Assembly: GCA_934402315.1 (NCBI GenBank)
Contig: CAKRTS010000009.1
Span: 61,283-125,282, forward strand
Direction: 5' to 3'
Source: an uncultured Acetatifactor sp.
Lineage (GTDB): Bacteria; Bacillota; Clostridia; Lachnospirales; Lachnospiraceae
Length of the DNA: 64,000 nucleotides
Shown here: positions 8,443 to 17,674 of the stretch, one piece after another
Position numbering within the stretch: position 1 is the stretch's first letter
Layout: every line of letters starts with the position of its first letter
Notes under the pieces: generated by a model
The model's input: the letters and a program-made list of their open reading frames with translations, nothing else
Databases searched by the model: none
Told to the model about the DNA's origin: nothing
Position numbers and translations under genes: made by a program

Positions 8443-11400
8443 ATGCCATTCTGGCTTGCATTGCTTCTTCTGCCGGTCTCAGCGGCAGGGATCATTTTAT
8501 CGGCGGTATTATTAAAGAAAAAGCCAATAAAGATACTCGGAATCATTCTATTTTCAATTATTTTTGCACTTATGCTGCTCTACATGATACTGGTATTGAT
8601 ACTGGTATTCAGGGAGGACGATCCTTACGATGATCCCGATCCGGACTCCCGGTTTGTGGCGCAGATAGAGAATATGACAGATAACGGTGACGGTACTTAT
8701 ACCTACGACGACGGGGAGACATCCCTCACCTTTGAAAAATTATCCGCGGAAGATGCGGAAAATGCGATTGAAGAGGCTTCTTCCGACGGTTCGGTCTTAA
8801 ACGGTGAAAGCGGCGGCAGGAACTGGACGGTTATGACCGATGAAGAGGGAAATCCCCAGACGGTCTATGTGACCGCCGGTGGCATGGCTGTTGCCGCAAA
8901 GGTCAACAAGACTTCCAGGGAAGCGGGCGCGGAATATACCGCGTCAACGGCGGCTGTGCTGGTGACGGATAAAAATAAATCCCGCACGGACAGCGCATCC
9001 TTTTACATCGAAGAGGCAGACTGTCTATTATACTACCCGGCGCAGCTCACGGTTTTCTCAGACAAGAACGGGAAGTATACCTTCCGTGATGATAAGAGCG
9101 ACGCGGTACTGAAAGTGACGCTTTCCAAAAACGAATACTCCTCTATGGCAGAGGTCGAAGGCTTTATTAAGAACTCAGAAAACAGCTATGTCCTCGCATA
9201 TGGCGCAGACTGGTTTACCTCCGAAATCCGGGAGAAAGACAAGGTCAGCTTTACCTATAGCGGTCTGGGCAGCAAATACATTGTCGATGCGGAATTGATT
9301 TATTCCGAAAAGGACAAAGAGGTTTTTGACAAACTGCAAAAGCTCGTAAAATGCTGTTTTGTCGGCGACGGTGTTTGGAAAAGCAAGGCATCGGGGGAGG
9401 GCTATTCCAAGGATAAGACCACTCCCTACAGCGACAAATTCAGCAGAGAGCTTGCTTCGTTTTACAGTGAGAAGTACGGTGTCATACTTCTTTATCCCGA
9501 AATTTTCTCAGAGATCGAGAAAACAGACGAATATATTTTTCTCACAGACCCTGTAACGGGTGCGGAGATCACACTTTTCGGCGACCCGGACTGTATTCCG
9601 TTGAGCGACTGGGCGGAGGTTTATGGCTTTGATGAAAGCTTTATCGATGGCGAGCGCAGAGTAAAGGCAGGCGATATGGCAGGCGGAAGGTACGGTGTCA
9701 TGTATCTCACCGACACGGAAAATGTATGTGCCGTGCTTACTTATCCCGAGGAATATGCGTGGGTATATGAAGAGTTTGAGGAAAATTTCACAATCGTTGC
9801 GTCAGGCTCCGAGATACGCAATATTGAAATGCAGACGGTTTTCATTGAAGAGTACGGTGCTCTGATTACCATGCCGCTGCAATTTGTGGAGACATCCTTC
9901 TATGACGGCATTGTACGCTACAGAGATGAGCTCAACGGAATGGAGATGTCGGTTTCGTTTGATTATCTCACCTCCGAGAAGGAACGGAAGAATCTTTTTG
10001 CCTGCTTTGACGTGATTGCAGCAGACGAGGATATTTTTATCGGTGACAGCTATGTCAGGTGGGTCTCGAACAGCGGATTTTTCTACGGTGCAAGGGGCAG
10101 CGAGATGAAAGCGCTCATGCAGATAGACGCGCCGAACGCCGAAAAAGCATACGAAAGCACGCTTCCGCTATTTAGCGTGGAATTTGTCACGGAGGACAGC
10201 AAGGAGGAAACGAAGGCACAGCGGCTTGCAAAGGAGATCGCTGATGTCCGGAATATGTCTGCTCCCCCGGAGGAAGAGGAGACGAAAAGTGCGGAGGAAA
10301 TTACCTACCCGAATAAGTACCTGATCTATAACCCGGAATCGGACTATGCCTATGCTTCGGCTGACGGTGAATACTGGTACAGCTTTGAAAAGGAGTATAT
10401 CGAAACCTACGGCTTTGAGCCGGAGGGTGTTTATTTTGAGGAACAGAAGGAGCTTGTCATCCATATTCTCGACATTCTCCGGTACAACCACTACGATATA
10501 GATAAGCTCACGCGGGAATATTACAAGGAAAAGGGCAACACCATCTATCAGGAAGAGGGAATGCTGATCTCACTGACGGAAGACACAGAGCTTGCGATGT
10601 ACTTCGCTTATAAATGTACGCCGGAAAAGGATTCCGACCTGGGCGCCGGCGTTCCGTCTGTGCTTGAAGAAATATGTAATATACTGGACATCGAAAAGCC
10701 CGATTATGTCCGCGACAAGGGCGATTCGGCTGATCCGGAGCCTTCGACGGCCTCCGAAGCCGAGGAAACACCCAAGCCGTCCGAAACATCGTCCGAGGCC
10801 GTGGCGGCATCGTCAGACCCTGACCGCTACAGAATCAGCGGAGCGGCAAATCATGATGCGGAATACGGCTACGACAGTGGGATGGCGGATACCATTGACA
10901 AGATACTTACAAGGTATGATGAGAACGATATTGCCGCATATATCGCTAATGTCTACGGGGATGAAACGCTTGTAGGCATCACAGAAGAGATGTATATGGG
11001 CAAGTATGATGTTGACTACGGTTATACGACGACCCTCGTCTATATCCTGGCGAACTATCCCAATGATCCGGTGGTGAGCACCCTGGCAAAGGGAGAAGCT
11101 CTGTCCAACAGGCAGATTTACAGTTACTTTTCTATCTATGACGATTACGGCACGGGCTGGGGCGAACCCGACACCTATTTAGAGCCTGTCTGGAGAATCA
11201 ATGACAGGAGCGAGCTTGGTGAATTTGAACTTCTCACCAACACGGAGCTATGCGGCGATATTTACGACTATTACGGCGATGTATTGCTTTTCCTTACCTA
11301 CTCCTCAAATCACGGTGAAACCGTGCCGTTCTGGGTCGATGGTTGGGAAAATGAGCCGAAGAAGGCTTCTTATTGCCGTGACTTTATCGTGCCGAAGGCG

Positions 11401-11658
11401 ATAAACTTTATTGACGAATACTGCAGCGGCACTGACGATTTCATAATGGATTGCCTCAGTGCGGACGCGCAGGTCGTAACCTTCAACGCGAACGGAAAGG
11501 AGCTTTCGGGCATCAAATTTACTGCCCACACGATTGTTTTCGACGGAGATGACACATCGTTTGACACAATGGAGTTTTACCTTGACATAAAAACCGGCGC
11601 ACTCTATCAGATCACTTCGGGCAAGACTGTAAAGGTCTGTGGAAGTATTCTGGGGTAG
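8443..11658 (+). CDS. Large membrane-anchored extracellular protein, unknown function
   Basis: A 1071-residue protein with two helices at the N-terminus (about 4-24 and 30-58, separated by KKKPIK) and then about 1010 soluble residues, so the bulk is probably outside the cell. The ectodomain looks like tandem globular alpha/beta units with recurring aromatic strands (for example YYPAQLTVFSDK near 190, ILLYPEIFSEIEK near 347 and LITMPLQFVETS near 482), which suggests three related repeats each starting with a 'gaYLhYPeif'-like strand. A Ser/Glu/Pro-rich linker at about 763-795 (ASEAEETPKPSETSSE) precedes a C-terminal domain of about 275 residues. No enzyme motif is recognised. AAAGGGGA precedes the ATG, and a strong terminator follows the stop. 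Confidence 0.7.
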   Translation: MPFWLALLLLPVSAAGIILSAVLLKKKPIKILGIILFSIIFALMLLYMILVLILVFREDDPYDDPDPDSRFVAQIENMTDNGDGTYTYDDGETSLTFEKLSAEDAENAIEEASSDGSVLNGESGGRNWTVMTDEEGNPQTVYVTAGGMAVAAKVNKTSREAGAEYTASTAAVLVTDKNKSRTDSASFYIEEADCLLYYPAQLTVFSDKNGKYTFRDDKSDAVLKVTLSKNEYSSMAEVEGFIKNSENSYVLAYGADWFTSEIREKDKVSFTYSGLGSKYIVDAELIYSEKDKEVFDKLQKLVKCCFVGDGVWKSKASGEGYSKDKTTPYSDKFSRELASFYSEKYGVILLYPEIFSEIEKTDEYIFLTDPVTGAEITLFGDPDCIPLSDWAEVYGFDESFIDGERRVKAGDMAGGRYGVMYLTDTENVCAVLTYPEEYAWVYEEFEENFTIVASGSEIRNIEMQTVFIEEYGALITMPLQFVETSFYDGIVRYRDELNGMEMSVSFDYLTSEKERKNLFACFDVIAADEDIFIGDSYVRWVSNSGFFYGARGSEMKALMQIDAPNAEKAYESTLPLFSVEFVTEDSKEETKAQRLAKEIADVRNMSAPPEEEETKSAEEITYPNKYLIYNPESDYAYASADGEYWYSFEKEYIETYGFEPEGVYFEEQKELVIHILDILRYNHYDIDKLTREYYKEKGNTIYQEEGMLISLTEDTELAMYFAYKCTPEKDSDLGAGVPSVLEEICNILDIEKPDYVRDKGDSADPEPSTASEAEETPKPSETSSEAVAASSDPDRYRISGAANHDAEYGYDSGMADTIDKILTRYDENDIAAYIANVYGDETLVGITEEMYMGKYDVDYGYTTTLVYILANYPNDPVVSTLAKGEALSNRQIYSYFSIYDDYGTGWGEPDTYLEPVWRINDRSELGEFELLTNTELCGDIYDYYGDVLLFLTYSSNHGETVPFWVDGWENEPKKASYCRDFIVPKAINFIDEYCSGTDDFIMDCLSADAQVVTFNANGKELSGIKFTAHTIVFDGDDTSFDTMEFYLDIKTGALYQITSGKTVKVCGSILG

Positions 11659-11680
11659 AAGCTGTTCAGAAATAGGAAAA

Positions 11681-11722
11681 GGGGATGTAGGAAGCGAGCT
11701 TCTTACATCCCCAAAATTTTGT
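11681..11722 (+). terminator. Intrinsic terminator after the lipoprotein operon
   Basis: A 14-bp stem (11681-11694 with 11699-11712, one G-T pair, loop CGAG) is followed by AAAATTTTGTTC. It ends the 7497-11658 transcription unit. Confidence 0.8.
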
Positions 11723-11734
11723 TCTATCTGTGGA

Positions 11735-11800
11735 TTATTTGCAGTTAGGGCAGTGACCAGACTCATCAAGCGGTGTGCCGCAGGTCGTGCAGAAGGTATA
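11735..11800 (-). pseudogene. Zinc-ribbon C-terminal remnant
   Basis: On the minus strand the frame ending in TAA at 11737-11735 reads YTFCTTCGTPLDESGHCPNC then K and stop: the two CxxC knuckles of a zinc ribbon of the kind found at one end of many Firmicutes membrane proteins. Upstream of it the frame runs through AT-rich promoter sequence with no start codon and no ribosome site, so only the last about 20 codons of a gene survive. The DUF4143 ATPase promoter begins about 55 bp further on, so arrival of that gene may have removed the rest. Confidence 0.5.
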
Positions 11801-11812
11801 AAAGAAATTATG

Positions 11813-11904
11813 TCGTGCACAAAAAATAAAAAAATTGTATTTTGTGCACGATACGCTTGCACAAAAACGAGTAAAAGATTATAATGTGCATCATGGAGGT
11901 GCAC
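11813..11904 (+). promoter_or_regulatory. Promoter with iterated GTGCAC sites, DUF4143 ATPase gene
   Basis: TTGCAC (11857-11862) and TATAAT (11880-11885) are exactly 17 bp apart. A perfect 12-bp inverted repeat (11813-11824 with 11840-11851, core GTGCAC) ends 5 bp before the -35 box. GTGCAC or near copies recur at 11815, 11844, 11858 (TTGCAC), 11886 (GTGCAT) and 11899, the last next to the GGAGG ribosome site. The pattern suggests a multi-site repressor operator. Confidence 0.6.
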
Positions 11905-11908
11905 ACAA

Positions 11909-13126
11909 GTGAAACTAAAAAGAGAAACATATCTTGAGCAAATAAGACCATATTATGATTCCGATATCATAAAAGTTATTACAGGCGTTAGGAGATCAGG
12001 AAAATCTATCTTACTTGATACAATAAGGGAAGAGTTAGTTGACAACGGAATTTCAAAAGATCATATTATTTATTTAAATTTTGAAGATATAGACTACGAT
12101 TATATTGTGGATGCATCGGATTTGAATAAGGAAATTAAAAGCAGGGTTCTGGACGATGAAAAATACTATATATTCTTAGACGAAATTCAACATATTGAAA
12201 ATTTTGAAAGAGCATTGGCATCATTCAGAGCAACACTTAATGTATCACTTTTTGTTACCGGTAGTAATTCTACATTACTTTCAGGAGAGCTTGCAACGCT
12301 GCTCACCGGAAGAACAGTTGAATTTGAGATCCTTCCGTTTTCTTTTTATGAAATGAAACTATACTATGAACTTAATCATAGAGAGTTCAGTGACGATTTA
12401 TTTACAGATTATTTAAAATGGGGTGGATTTCCACTTAGATTTGATTATAAAGAAGAATCCGCGGTGCATAAATATTTAACGAATCTGTATGAGAGTATTG
12501 TCAACAGAGATATAGTAGGGAAGGCAAAAAGCGCTGATAAAAAAGCATTTATGGACATTTCCCTGTATATTCTCGCAAATGCAGGGAAAGAGTTATCTAT
12601 CGACAATATTATTAATACGTATAAAATAGACAACAAAGAAATTGCAAAACGCACGGTATATAATTATCTGGAGCGTATGAAAAAAGCGTATCTGATCCAT
12701 GGAGTAGGGAGATATAACATTGTTGGAAAGTCGGCACTAAGCAATAAGGAAAAACAGTACGCCATTGACATGGGTTTTCGGACAATAAACACAAATACGA
12801 TTAATTATGAAGATACGTTTTTTTTGGAAAATGTTGTATATAACGAAATGATAACCAGAGGATACACCGTTTTTGCCGGTAAAACATATAAAAGTGAAAT
12901 TGATTTTGTCGCAATAAAGAATGGAAAGAAATGCTTTGTACAGGTTTCATATCTTTTAGCGAGTGAGGAAACCATAAAAAGGGAATTTGGTGCGTACGGT
13001 AAAATCACAGATGCATCTCCTAAATATGTTATGTCTCTTGATAAAATCGATATGAGTCATGATGGAATTATCCATATTAACATTGTTGACTTTTTACTCA
13101 GAAGAGTTGATTTGATTTTGACTTGA
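11909..13126 (+). CDS. AAA ATPase with DUF4143 domain
   Basis: A 405-residue protein: P-loop ITGVRRSGKS (about 22-31), Walker B YIFLDEIQHI (about 90-99), sensor LFVTGSNSTLLSGE (about 124), then the DUF4143 domain (about 190-380) with a restriction-like core (KSEIDFVAIKNGKKCFVQV, about 329-347). This family is widespread in anaerobes, often near mobile elements; its job is not established and a host-defence or selfish role has been suggested. The start is GTG 11909 with GGAGG 9 bases before. The gene is AT-rich against its flanks and has its own promoter, which fits recent acquisition. A paralogue with the same order is at 22722. Confidence 0.85.
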   Translation: MKLKRETYLEQIRPYYDSDIIKVITGVRRSGKSILLDTIREELVDNGISKDHIIYLNFEDIDYDYIVDASDLNKEIKSRVLDDEKYYIFLDEIQHIENFERALASFRATLNVSLFVTGSNSTLLSGELATLLTGRTVEFEILPFSFYEMKLYYELNHREFSDDLFTDYLKWGGFPLRFDYKEESAVHKYLTNLYESIVNRDIVGKAKSADKKAFMDISLYILANAGKELSIDNIINTYKIDNKEIAKRTVYNYLERMKKAYLIHGVGRYNIVGKSALSNKEKQYAIDMGFRTINTNTINYEDTFFLENVVYNEMITRGYTVFAGKTYKSEIDFVAIKNGKKCFVQVSYLLASEETIKREFGAYGKITDASPKYVMSLDKIDMSHDGIIHINIVDFLLRRVDLILT

Positions 13127-13164
13127 GGATTTTTTAATCACATGAAGGACTGTATGGAAAACAC

Positions 13165-14085
13165 ATGGGCGAGGAAAAAATAACGAAAAGGAAAACGGCA
13201 TACTACCACCTTCCCGGTTTGTTTGAATTTTATGAACTTTATCAGGTATTCCTGCCGCTGTTTCATGAGCACAGAGAATATTTTTATGAGTGGTGCGATA
13301 TAGGTTCTATCTATGGTGCGCCCGCAGACTGCCTCTGGGGCGGAGGGCGTGTGGAGCTTGGAGACCGCGATCCGCGGGAGGTTCTGGCGCTGATGCGGGA
13401 ATATGGAGTCTCAGCCCGTCTGACCTTCAGCAACTCCCTGCTCGGAGAGGAACACCTTTCGGACAGGAAATGCAATGAGCTCTGTGCGCTGTTTGATGCG
13501 TGTGAGGAAGTCCAAAACGGTGTTATTGTGCATTCCGATCTGCTGCTGGAGTATCTGAAGAAGACCTATCCGGGACTTTACTTTGTCTCCTCCACGACCA
13601 AGGTCATAACAGATTTTCAGCAGTTTACAGATGAAGTAAACAGGGAGGATTTCCGCTATGTTGTACCGGACTTTCGCCTGAACAAAGCTTTTGACAAATG
13701 GAACGCACTGTCTGGGGTGCAGAGAGATAAAGTGGAATTTCTATGCAACGAGTGCTGCCGGATAGGCTGTAGGGACAGGAAAGCCTGTTACGAGGCGGTC
13801 AGCCGCAAAAATCTCGGAGAAGGCGGCCCCGACTACCGCTGTACGGCCCCGGACGCAGATGAGGGCTATCGTTTTTCCAAAGCCATGACAAACCCGGGCT
13901 TTATCGGTGTGGCTGACATCCAAAATACCTACCTGCCTATGGGCTTTTCTAATTTCAAAATCGAAGGCCGGGGGCTTGGCAGTGCGCTGGTTTTGGAATT
14001 TTTACTCTATTACATGACAAAGCCGGAGTACCGGTTACATGTCAGGGAGGAGATTTATCTGGACAATATGCTGGATCTGTTTTAA
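13165..14085 (+). CDS. Peptidase U32-like (UbiU/YhbU type) barrel protein
   Basis: A 306-residue protein with features of the U32 family: an early GAPADCLWGGGR loop (about 51-62), a barrel strand ARLTFSNSL, the YVVPDFRLNKAFD strand (about 172-184) and, late, FSNFKIEGRGLG (about 262-273), which matches the family's FKIEGR signature. A cysteine group CNECCRIGCRDRKAC (about 194-208) could hold an iron-sulphur cluster, as in UbiU/UbiV, where four Cys are used. Members act in tRNA/rRNA hydroxylation or oxygen-independent ubiquinone synthesis; this one is short and divergent, and its substrate is not known. The start ATG 13165 has only a weak ribosome site. Confidence 0.5.
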   Translation: MGEEKITKRKTAYYHLPGLFEFYELYQVFLPLFHEHREYFYEWCDIGSIYGAPADCLWGGGRVELGDRDPREVLALMREYGVSARLTFSNSLLGEEHLSDRKCNELCALFDACEEVQNGVIVHSDLLLEYLKKTYPGLYFVSSTTKVITDFQQFTDEVNREDFRYVVPDFRLNKAFDKWNALSGVQRDKVEFLCNECCRIGCRDRKACYEAVSRKNLGEGGPDYRCTAPDADEGYRFSKAMTNPGFIGVADIQNTYLPMGFSNFKIEGRGLGSALVLEFLLYYMTKPEYRLHVREEIYLDNMLDLF

Positions 14086-14208
14086 AGACTATTGAAGAGT
14101 TGGATTTATGATAGCTTGGATAAAAATGGATTTCCTGCCTGAAAGAGAAGAGATACAGCTCAGGTAGGAATGTTGAATCAGGCATACCATATAAGGCGGG
14201 AGGAGAGG

Positions 14209-14886
14209 ATGACTATATACGAATACGGAAATCGGGAAGCATCTATTATTTTGATTCAGCCCGTCGGGGAGCATGATCTGCCGGGAATAGAGAAGGAAGC
14301 TGCTGAAATACGGAGGCTGACACACATGGATTTCCGGTTGATTGCCGTGAAGGTTGATAGCTGGAATCATGATTTATCCCCATGGAACGCGCCTGCTGTG
14401 TTTGGAAAAGAGGACTTTGGTGACGGCGCGGCGGAGCTGCTGGAGGAAATTCTGAAATTGTGCATGGATAGGAACAGGACATATTATCTCGGCGGCTATT
14501 CCCTCGCCGGACTTTTTTCGCTGTGGGCTGCTTATCAGACTGGTGTGTTTTCAGGCGTCGCTGCGGCATCGCCGTCTGTCTGGTTTCCCGGATTTATTGA
14601 CTATATGAAACAGCATGAGATCAGGAACCGGGCTGTCTACCTAAGCCTTGGAGACAAGGAAGAAAAGACCAGAAATCCCATTATGTCAACGGTCAGTGAC
14701 TGCATCCGGGAGGGGTATGCATGGCTGAACGGACAGGGAATCCGCTGTACACTGGAATGGAATCCGGGCAACCACTTTAGGGAACCGGATCTCAGGACGG
14801 CGAAGGCGTTCGCATGGGTGATGAAATCTATTGATTTTGCCCCAGACAGGAATAGCAAAACGGCGTCATGTGATATTTCCCCTTAA
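14209..14886 (+). CDS. Alpha/beta hydrolase (esterase-like)
   Basis: A 225-residue hydrolase with the nucleophile elbow GGYSLAGLFSLW (Ser near residue 103), preceded by an esterase-D-like core. HF in WNPGNHF near 185 may supply the catalytic His. It should hydrolyse esters of small molecules; the substrate is unknown. ATG 14209 follows GGGAGGAGAGG, while the upstream ATG 14170 has no ribosome site. The last about 20 codons (after AWVMKSI) overlap the AraC remnant on the other strand and do not look like a hydrolase end, so the natural stop may have been lost at a deletion joint. Confidence 0.7.
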   Translation: MTIYEYGNREASIILIQPVGEHDLPGIEKEAAEIRRLTHMDFRLIAVKVDSWNHDLSPWNAPAVFGKEDFGDGAAELLEEILKLCMDRNRTYYLGGYSLAGLFSLWAAYQTGVFSGVAAASPSVWFPGFIDYMKQHEIRNRAVYLSLGDKEEKTRNPIMSTVSDCIREGYAWLNGQGIRCTLEWNPGNHFREPDLRTAKAFAWVMKSIDFAPDRNSKTASCDISP

Positions 14887-15212
14887 ATAATTGTATAAAG
14901 TGGCTCTCGTTGCAGAAGCAGAGCGTATGGCTCACCTCGTTGACGGACATTCCGGCTGCAAGCATTTTCTTCGCCTCAGTTAATTTCTGATCCAGAATGT
15001 ACTGATGGATGGAAATATTTGTAGCCTTTTTAAACGCCTTGGAAAGATAATCCCGGGACACATGAAGGTTCTCGGCGATGGTTTCGATCTTCAGACGACT
15101 GTGAAGATTCACATGTATGAAGTGGACGCATCTGTTAATCAAAGTGCTGTAACACATAGGAATCGTGTTTTCTTTTACCCGCATGACAAGCTCAAGCGCC
15201 TTTTCGCAGAGA
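14828..15212 (-). pseudogene. AraC-family regulator, C-terminal remnant
   Basis: The minus strand encodes an AraC DNA-binding domain: LKIETIAENLHVSRDYLSKA, FKKATNISIHQYILDQKLTEAK, then the second helix-turn-helix VNEVSHTLCFCNESHFIQLF and KYHMTPF. Upstream of the residues YLCEKALEL the frame runs antisense into the MBG surface gene (from about 15212), so the effector half and start are gone. The end CYSCLGQNQ is also not family-like, which fits a second joint near the hydrolase stop. The gene pointed left and the surface gene right, so one deletion can have removed both 5' ends. Confidence 0.7.
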
Positions 15213-16936
15213 TAAACCCGGACGAAATACCCGTTGCCGGAACGACGACAGCCGCGTGGGTATTCACACCGGCGGATTCTGTTTATGAGACAGCACAGGG
15301 CACAGTGCCCATTACGGTAAACAGGGCGGAGCCTGCCGTGGCAGCAGCTCCGACCGTAGCGGGAAGAACCTATCACCCGGATGCGGCGCTGACAGACAGT
15401 GATCTGATCGGTGGCAGTGTAAAGCATACGATCGGCGGTGTGGAAACGGATGTGCCCGGAACATGGAGCTGGCAGAAGGCAGATATTGTTCCGCCGGCAG
15501 ACAATACGGGCTATGTGGCGGTGTTCATGCCGGATGATACGAAAAACTATGAACCGGTGATGAGGACGATTCCTGTTGCCGTGGAAAAGGTGACACCTTA
15601 TGTCAGCGGGATTCCGTCTGCGACAGCTATTGTATACGGCGCAGCTCTTGAGCGTTCAGCTTTGTCAGGCGGTGCCGTGCAGTATAGCCAGACAGATGCA
15701 GCAGCGGTAAAGGGAAGCTTTGTCTGGAAGGATGGAACGGTAAGGCCGACGGTGGCAGACAGTGATGTCACAGAGTATGCTGTGGTATTTACACCGGAGG
15801 ATGCGGCAGACTATGAGAAGGTGGAGGTGACAGTCAAGGTTACGGTGAAGAAGTCTGCGACCACACCGAATATGCCGGGCAATATCATGAATCCCTCGTA
15901 CAGCACGAAAAAGGTAAGCGGGAGCACGCTTCCAGAGGGCTGGACATGGCAGGCTGCCGATCAGGACAGAGAGCTGACAGCCGGGGTAACGGTAAATGCA
16001 ACAGCAGTCTACACCGCTGCGGATAAGGGCAATTATGAGACGGAAAGCGTAGTCATTGCAATCACCCGCTCTGCATGCGAGCATGGGAATGCGGAAGTGA
16101 GAGATGCGGTGGATGCGGCTTGTAACCGAGAAGGTTATACGGGAGACAGCTACTGTAAGGATTGCGGTATTTTGATTTCAAACGGAACTGCGACAGCAGC
16201 GCTGGAGCATGATTACAAGGCAGAGGTAACAAAGGAAGCGACAATATCTTCGGCAGGAGATAATACTACCATAAACGTTATAATGAACGGCACAACAACC
16301 GGGCCCGGAAATGTTTTCGATGTAATTAAGGGCAAGGATATCAATATCGTACTGGATATGGGAAGTGGCGTTACATGGAGTGTAAACGGAAAGGACATCA
16401 CGGCTGACAAAGTAAAGGATATTGATTTCGGTGTGAAAGCGGGAGCGGAGTCAAACAATACAATTCCGGTCGATGTCCTCAACAGGGTAACGGGCGAAAG
16501 ATATTCCGTGAATCTCAGCCTGTCCTACACCGGCGAGTTCGGGCTTAAGGCCGTGCTTTCAATGAATGTGAAGCCGGAAAATGCGGGCCTTTATGCAAAC
16601 CTGTATTACTATAATGGGCAGACCGGTGCGCTTGAGTTCATTTGTTCAGATAAGATTGCGGCAGATGGAACGGCGAGGCTGACGTTTACACATGCGTCGG
16701 AGTATACGGTAGTCATTGACAAAAAGTCAGGAGAGGAGAACTCTTCGACAAGCCAGACACCGGCAACGGGAGAGGAGAACTCTTCGACAAGCCAGACACC
16801 GGCAACGGGAGAGGACTGGACGGAAGAGGTAATCGATCCGAAATCCCAGAGGCAGATATGGCTTCTCGGGGCAGGGGCACTGATTGTAATCGGTATGTGC
16901 GTATTCTTTATAGAAAAGAGTAGAAAATGCAGATAA
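15213..16936 (+). pseudogene. MBG-repeat surface protein, 5'-truncated
   Basis: About 570 residues remain. They hold three bacterial Ig/MBG-like repeats of about 80-90 residues (each ending like YAVVFTPEDAADYEKVEVTV), then a Cys-bearing unit CEHGNAEVRD...GYTGDSYCKDCG typical of Firmicutes surface proteins, a globular region, a 13-residue duplicated linker (ENSSTSQTPATG) and a C-terminal helix IWLLGAGALIVIGMCVFFI with KSRKCR. No LPxTG sorting motif is seen, so it would be membrane-anchored. The open frame continues leftward to 15005 only through the antisense of the AraC gene, giving an accidental fusion without signal peptide. It is therefore probably not exported or not expressed. Confidence 0.65.
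16731..16808 (+). repeat. 39-bp tandem duplication in the surface gene linker
   Basis: Two identical 39-base units (16731-16769, 16770-16808) encode the 13-residue unit EENSSTSQTPATG twice. Perfect identity suggests a recent in-frame duplication in the stalk before the membrane helix. Confidence 0.9.
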
Positions 16937-16939
16937 CAA

Positions 16940-16975
16940 AGAGAAGCAATGAATCATATGGTTCATTGCTTCTCT
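16940..16975. terminator. Bidirectional terminator
   Basis: A 14-bp perfect stem (16940-16953 with 16962-16975) lies between the convergent surface gene and ATC-hydrolase-like gene; T/A-rich sequence flanks both sides. Confidence 0.7.
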
Positions 16976-16996
16976 CATATAACGGAGTGATTGTCA

Positions 16997-17641
16997 TTAC
17001 TTGGGATTCTTGACTTTGTCGCCCACGAACCAGTAATCGCAGACATCACCGTCGCTCGCCAGAGTATGCTCGCGGTGCAGATTTGCATGCATGAGCTTGG
17101 CGGTCAGAAAATCGATGTCACACATTACCGGCAGAACCTCGAGATAGCCTTCTCTTCGTGCAAAGGTATTCAGCGGGCACTGTGTGAAGTGATAGCAGAA
17201 GCCGTCCTCGTGTTTCGTGTCATCGAAATGGAAATCCCACGAATATTTCTTGTACTGCGGGTGCTGCTCCAGCCATTCGGCATCCCTGACCATCATGCCG
17301 CGGATCTTGTTTATGCCCTTCTGCTTGTTCGCGTTGATGATAAGTCCCATGAGCTTTAAGGGCGGTGCAGACATGACCTCTACCGTAATCGCGCGCAGCT
17401 CGTCCACGGAGATCCGCCCGTCCGCAGCCTTCCATATTGCCAGAAAGACGAGACATTCATAGGTATTCGATGCCATAGGATTGTCTTTTCCAATATCGTC
17501 CGCGCGGTTTAACATATCCCGGTATACCTCGTCCGCTTTTTTTATCAGCGAACCCGTGTATTCCTTCCCGTATCTTTTCACCAGACTCTTTTTCGCCAAG
17601 GGAATTATCATCTTCCAATACTTACCTGTATATTCCATCAT
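16997..17641 (-). CDS. L-2-amino-thiazoline-4-carboxylate hydrolase family protein
   Basis: A 214-residue protein resembling the ATC hydrolase family (PF14196 as I recall): an alpha-helical N-half and a C-half with YHFTQCPL...ARREGYLEVLPVMC (about 150-172) and a final ASDGDVCDYWFVGD (about 196-209), where conserved Cys and Asp cluster. The founding enzyme opens the thiazoline ring of ATC toward cysteine, but many members lack a tested substrate. The gene lies 34 bases after a truncated methyltransferase on the same strand, in one transcription unit with the operator at 17945. ATG 17641 or the adjacent 17638 serves as start, with AGGAG upstream. Confidence 0.6.
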   Translation of the reverse strand: MMEYTGKYWKMIIPLAKKSLVKRYGKEYTGSLIKKADEVYRDMLNRADDIGKDNPMASNTYECLVFLAIWKAADGRISVDELRAITVEVMSAPPLKLMGLIINANKQKGINKIRGMMVRDAEWLEQHPQYKKYSWDFHFDDTKHEDGFCYHFTQCPLNTFARREGYLEVLPVMCDIDFLTAKLMHANLHREHTLASDGDVCDYWFVGDKVKNPK

Positions 17642-17674
17642 AACACATACTCTCCTGTATAACGCCTGCGATCA

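Noticed and set aside
15005..16936. 643-codon plus ORF as a real start for the surface protein
   Set aside because: Its first about 70 codons are the antisense of an AraC domain, with no signal peptide or ribosome site.
16813..16936. LPxTG sortase signal in the surface protein
   Set aside because: Only a plain helix and basic tail; TPATG in the linker is repeated and far from the helix.
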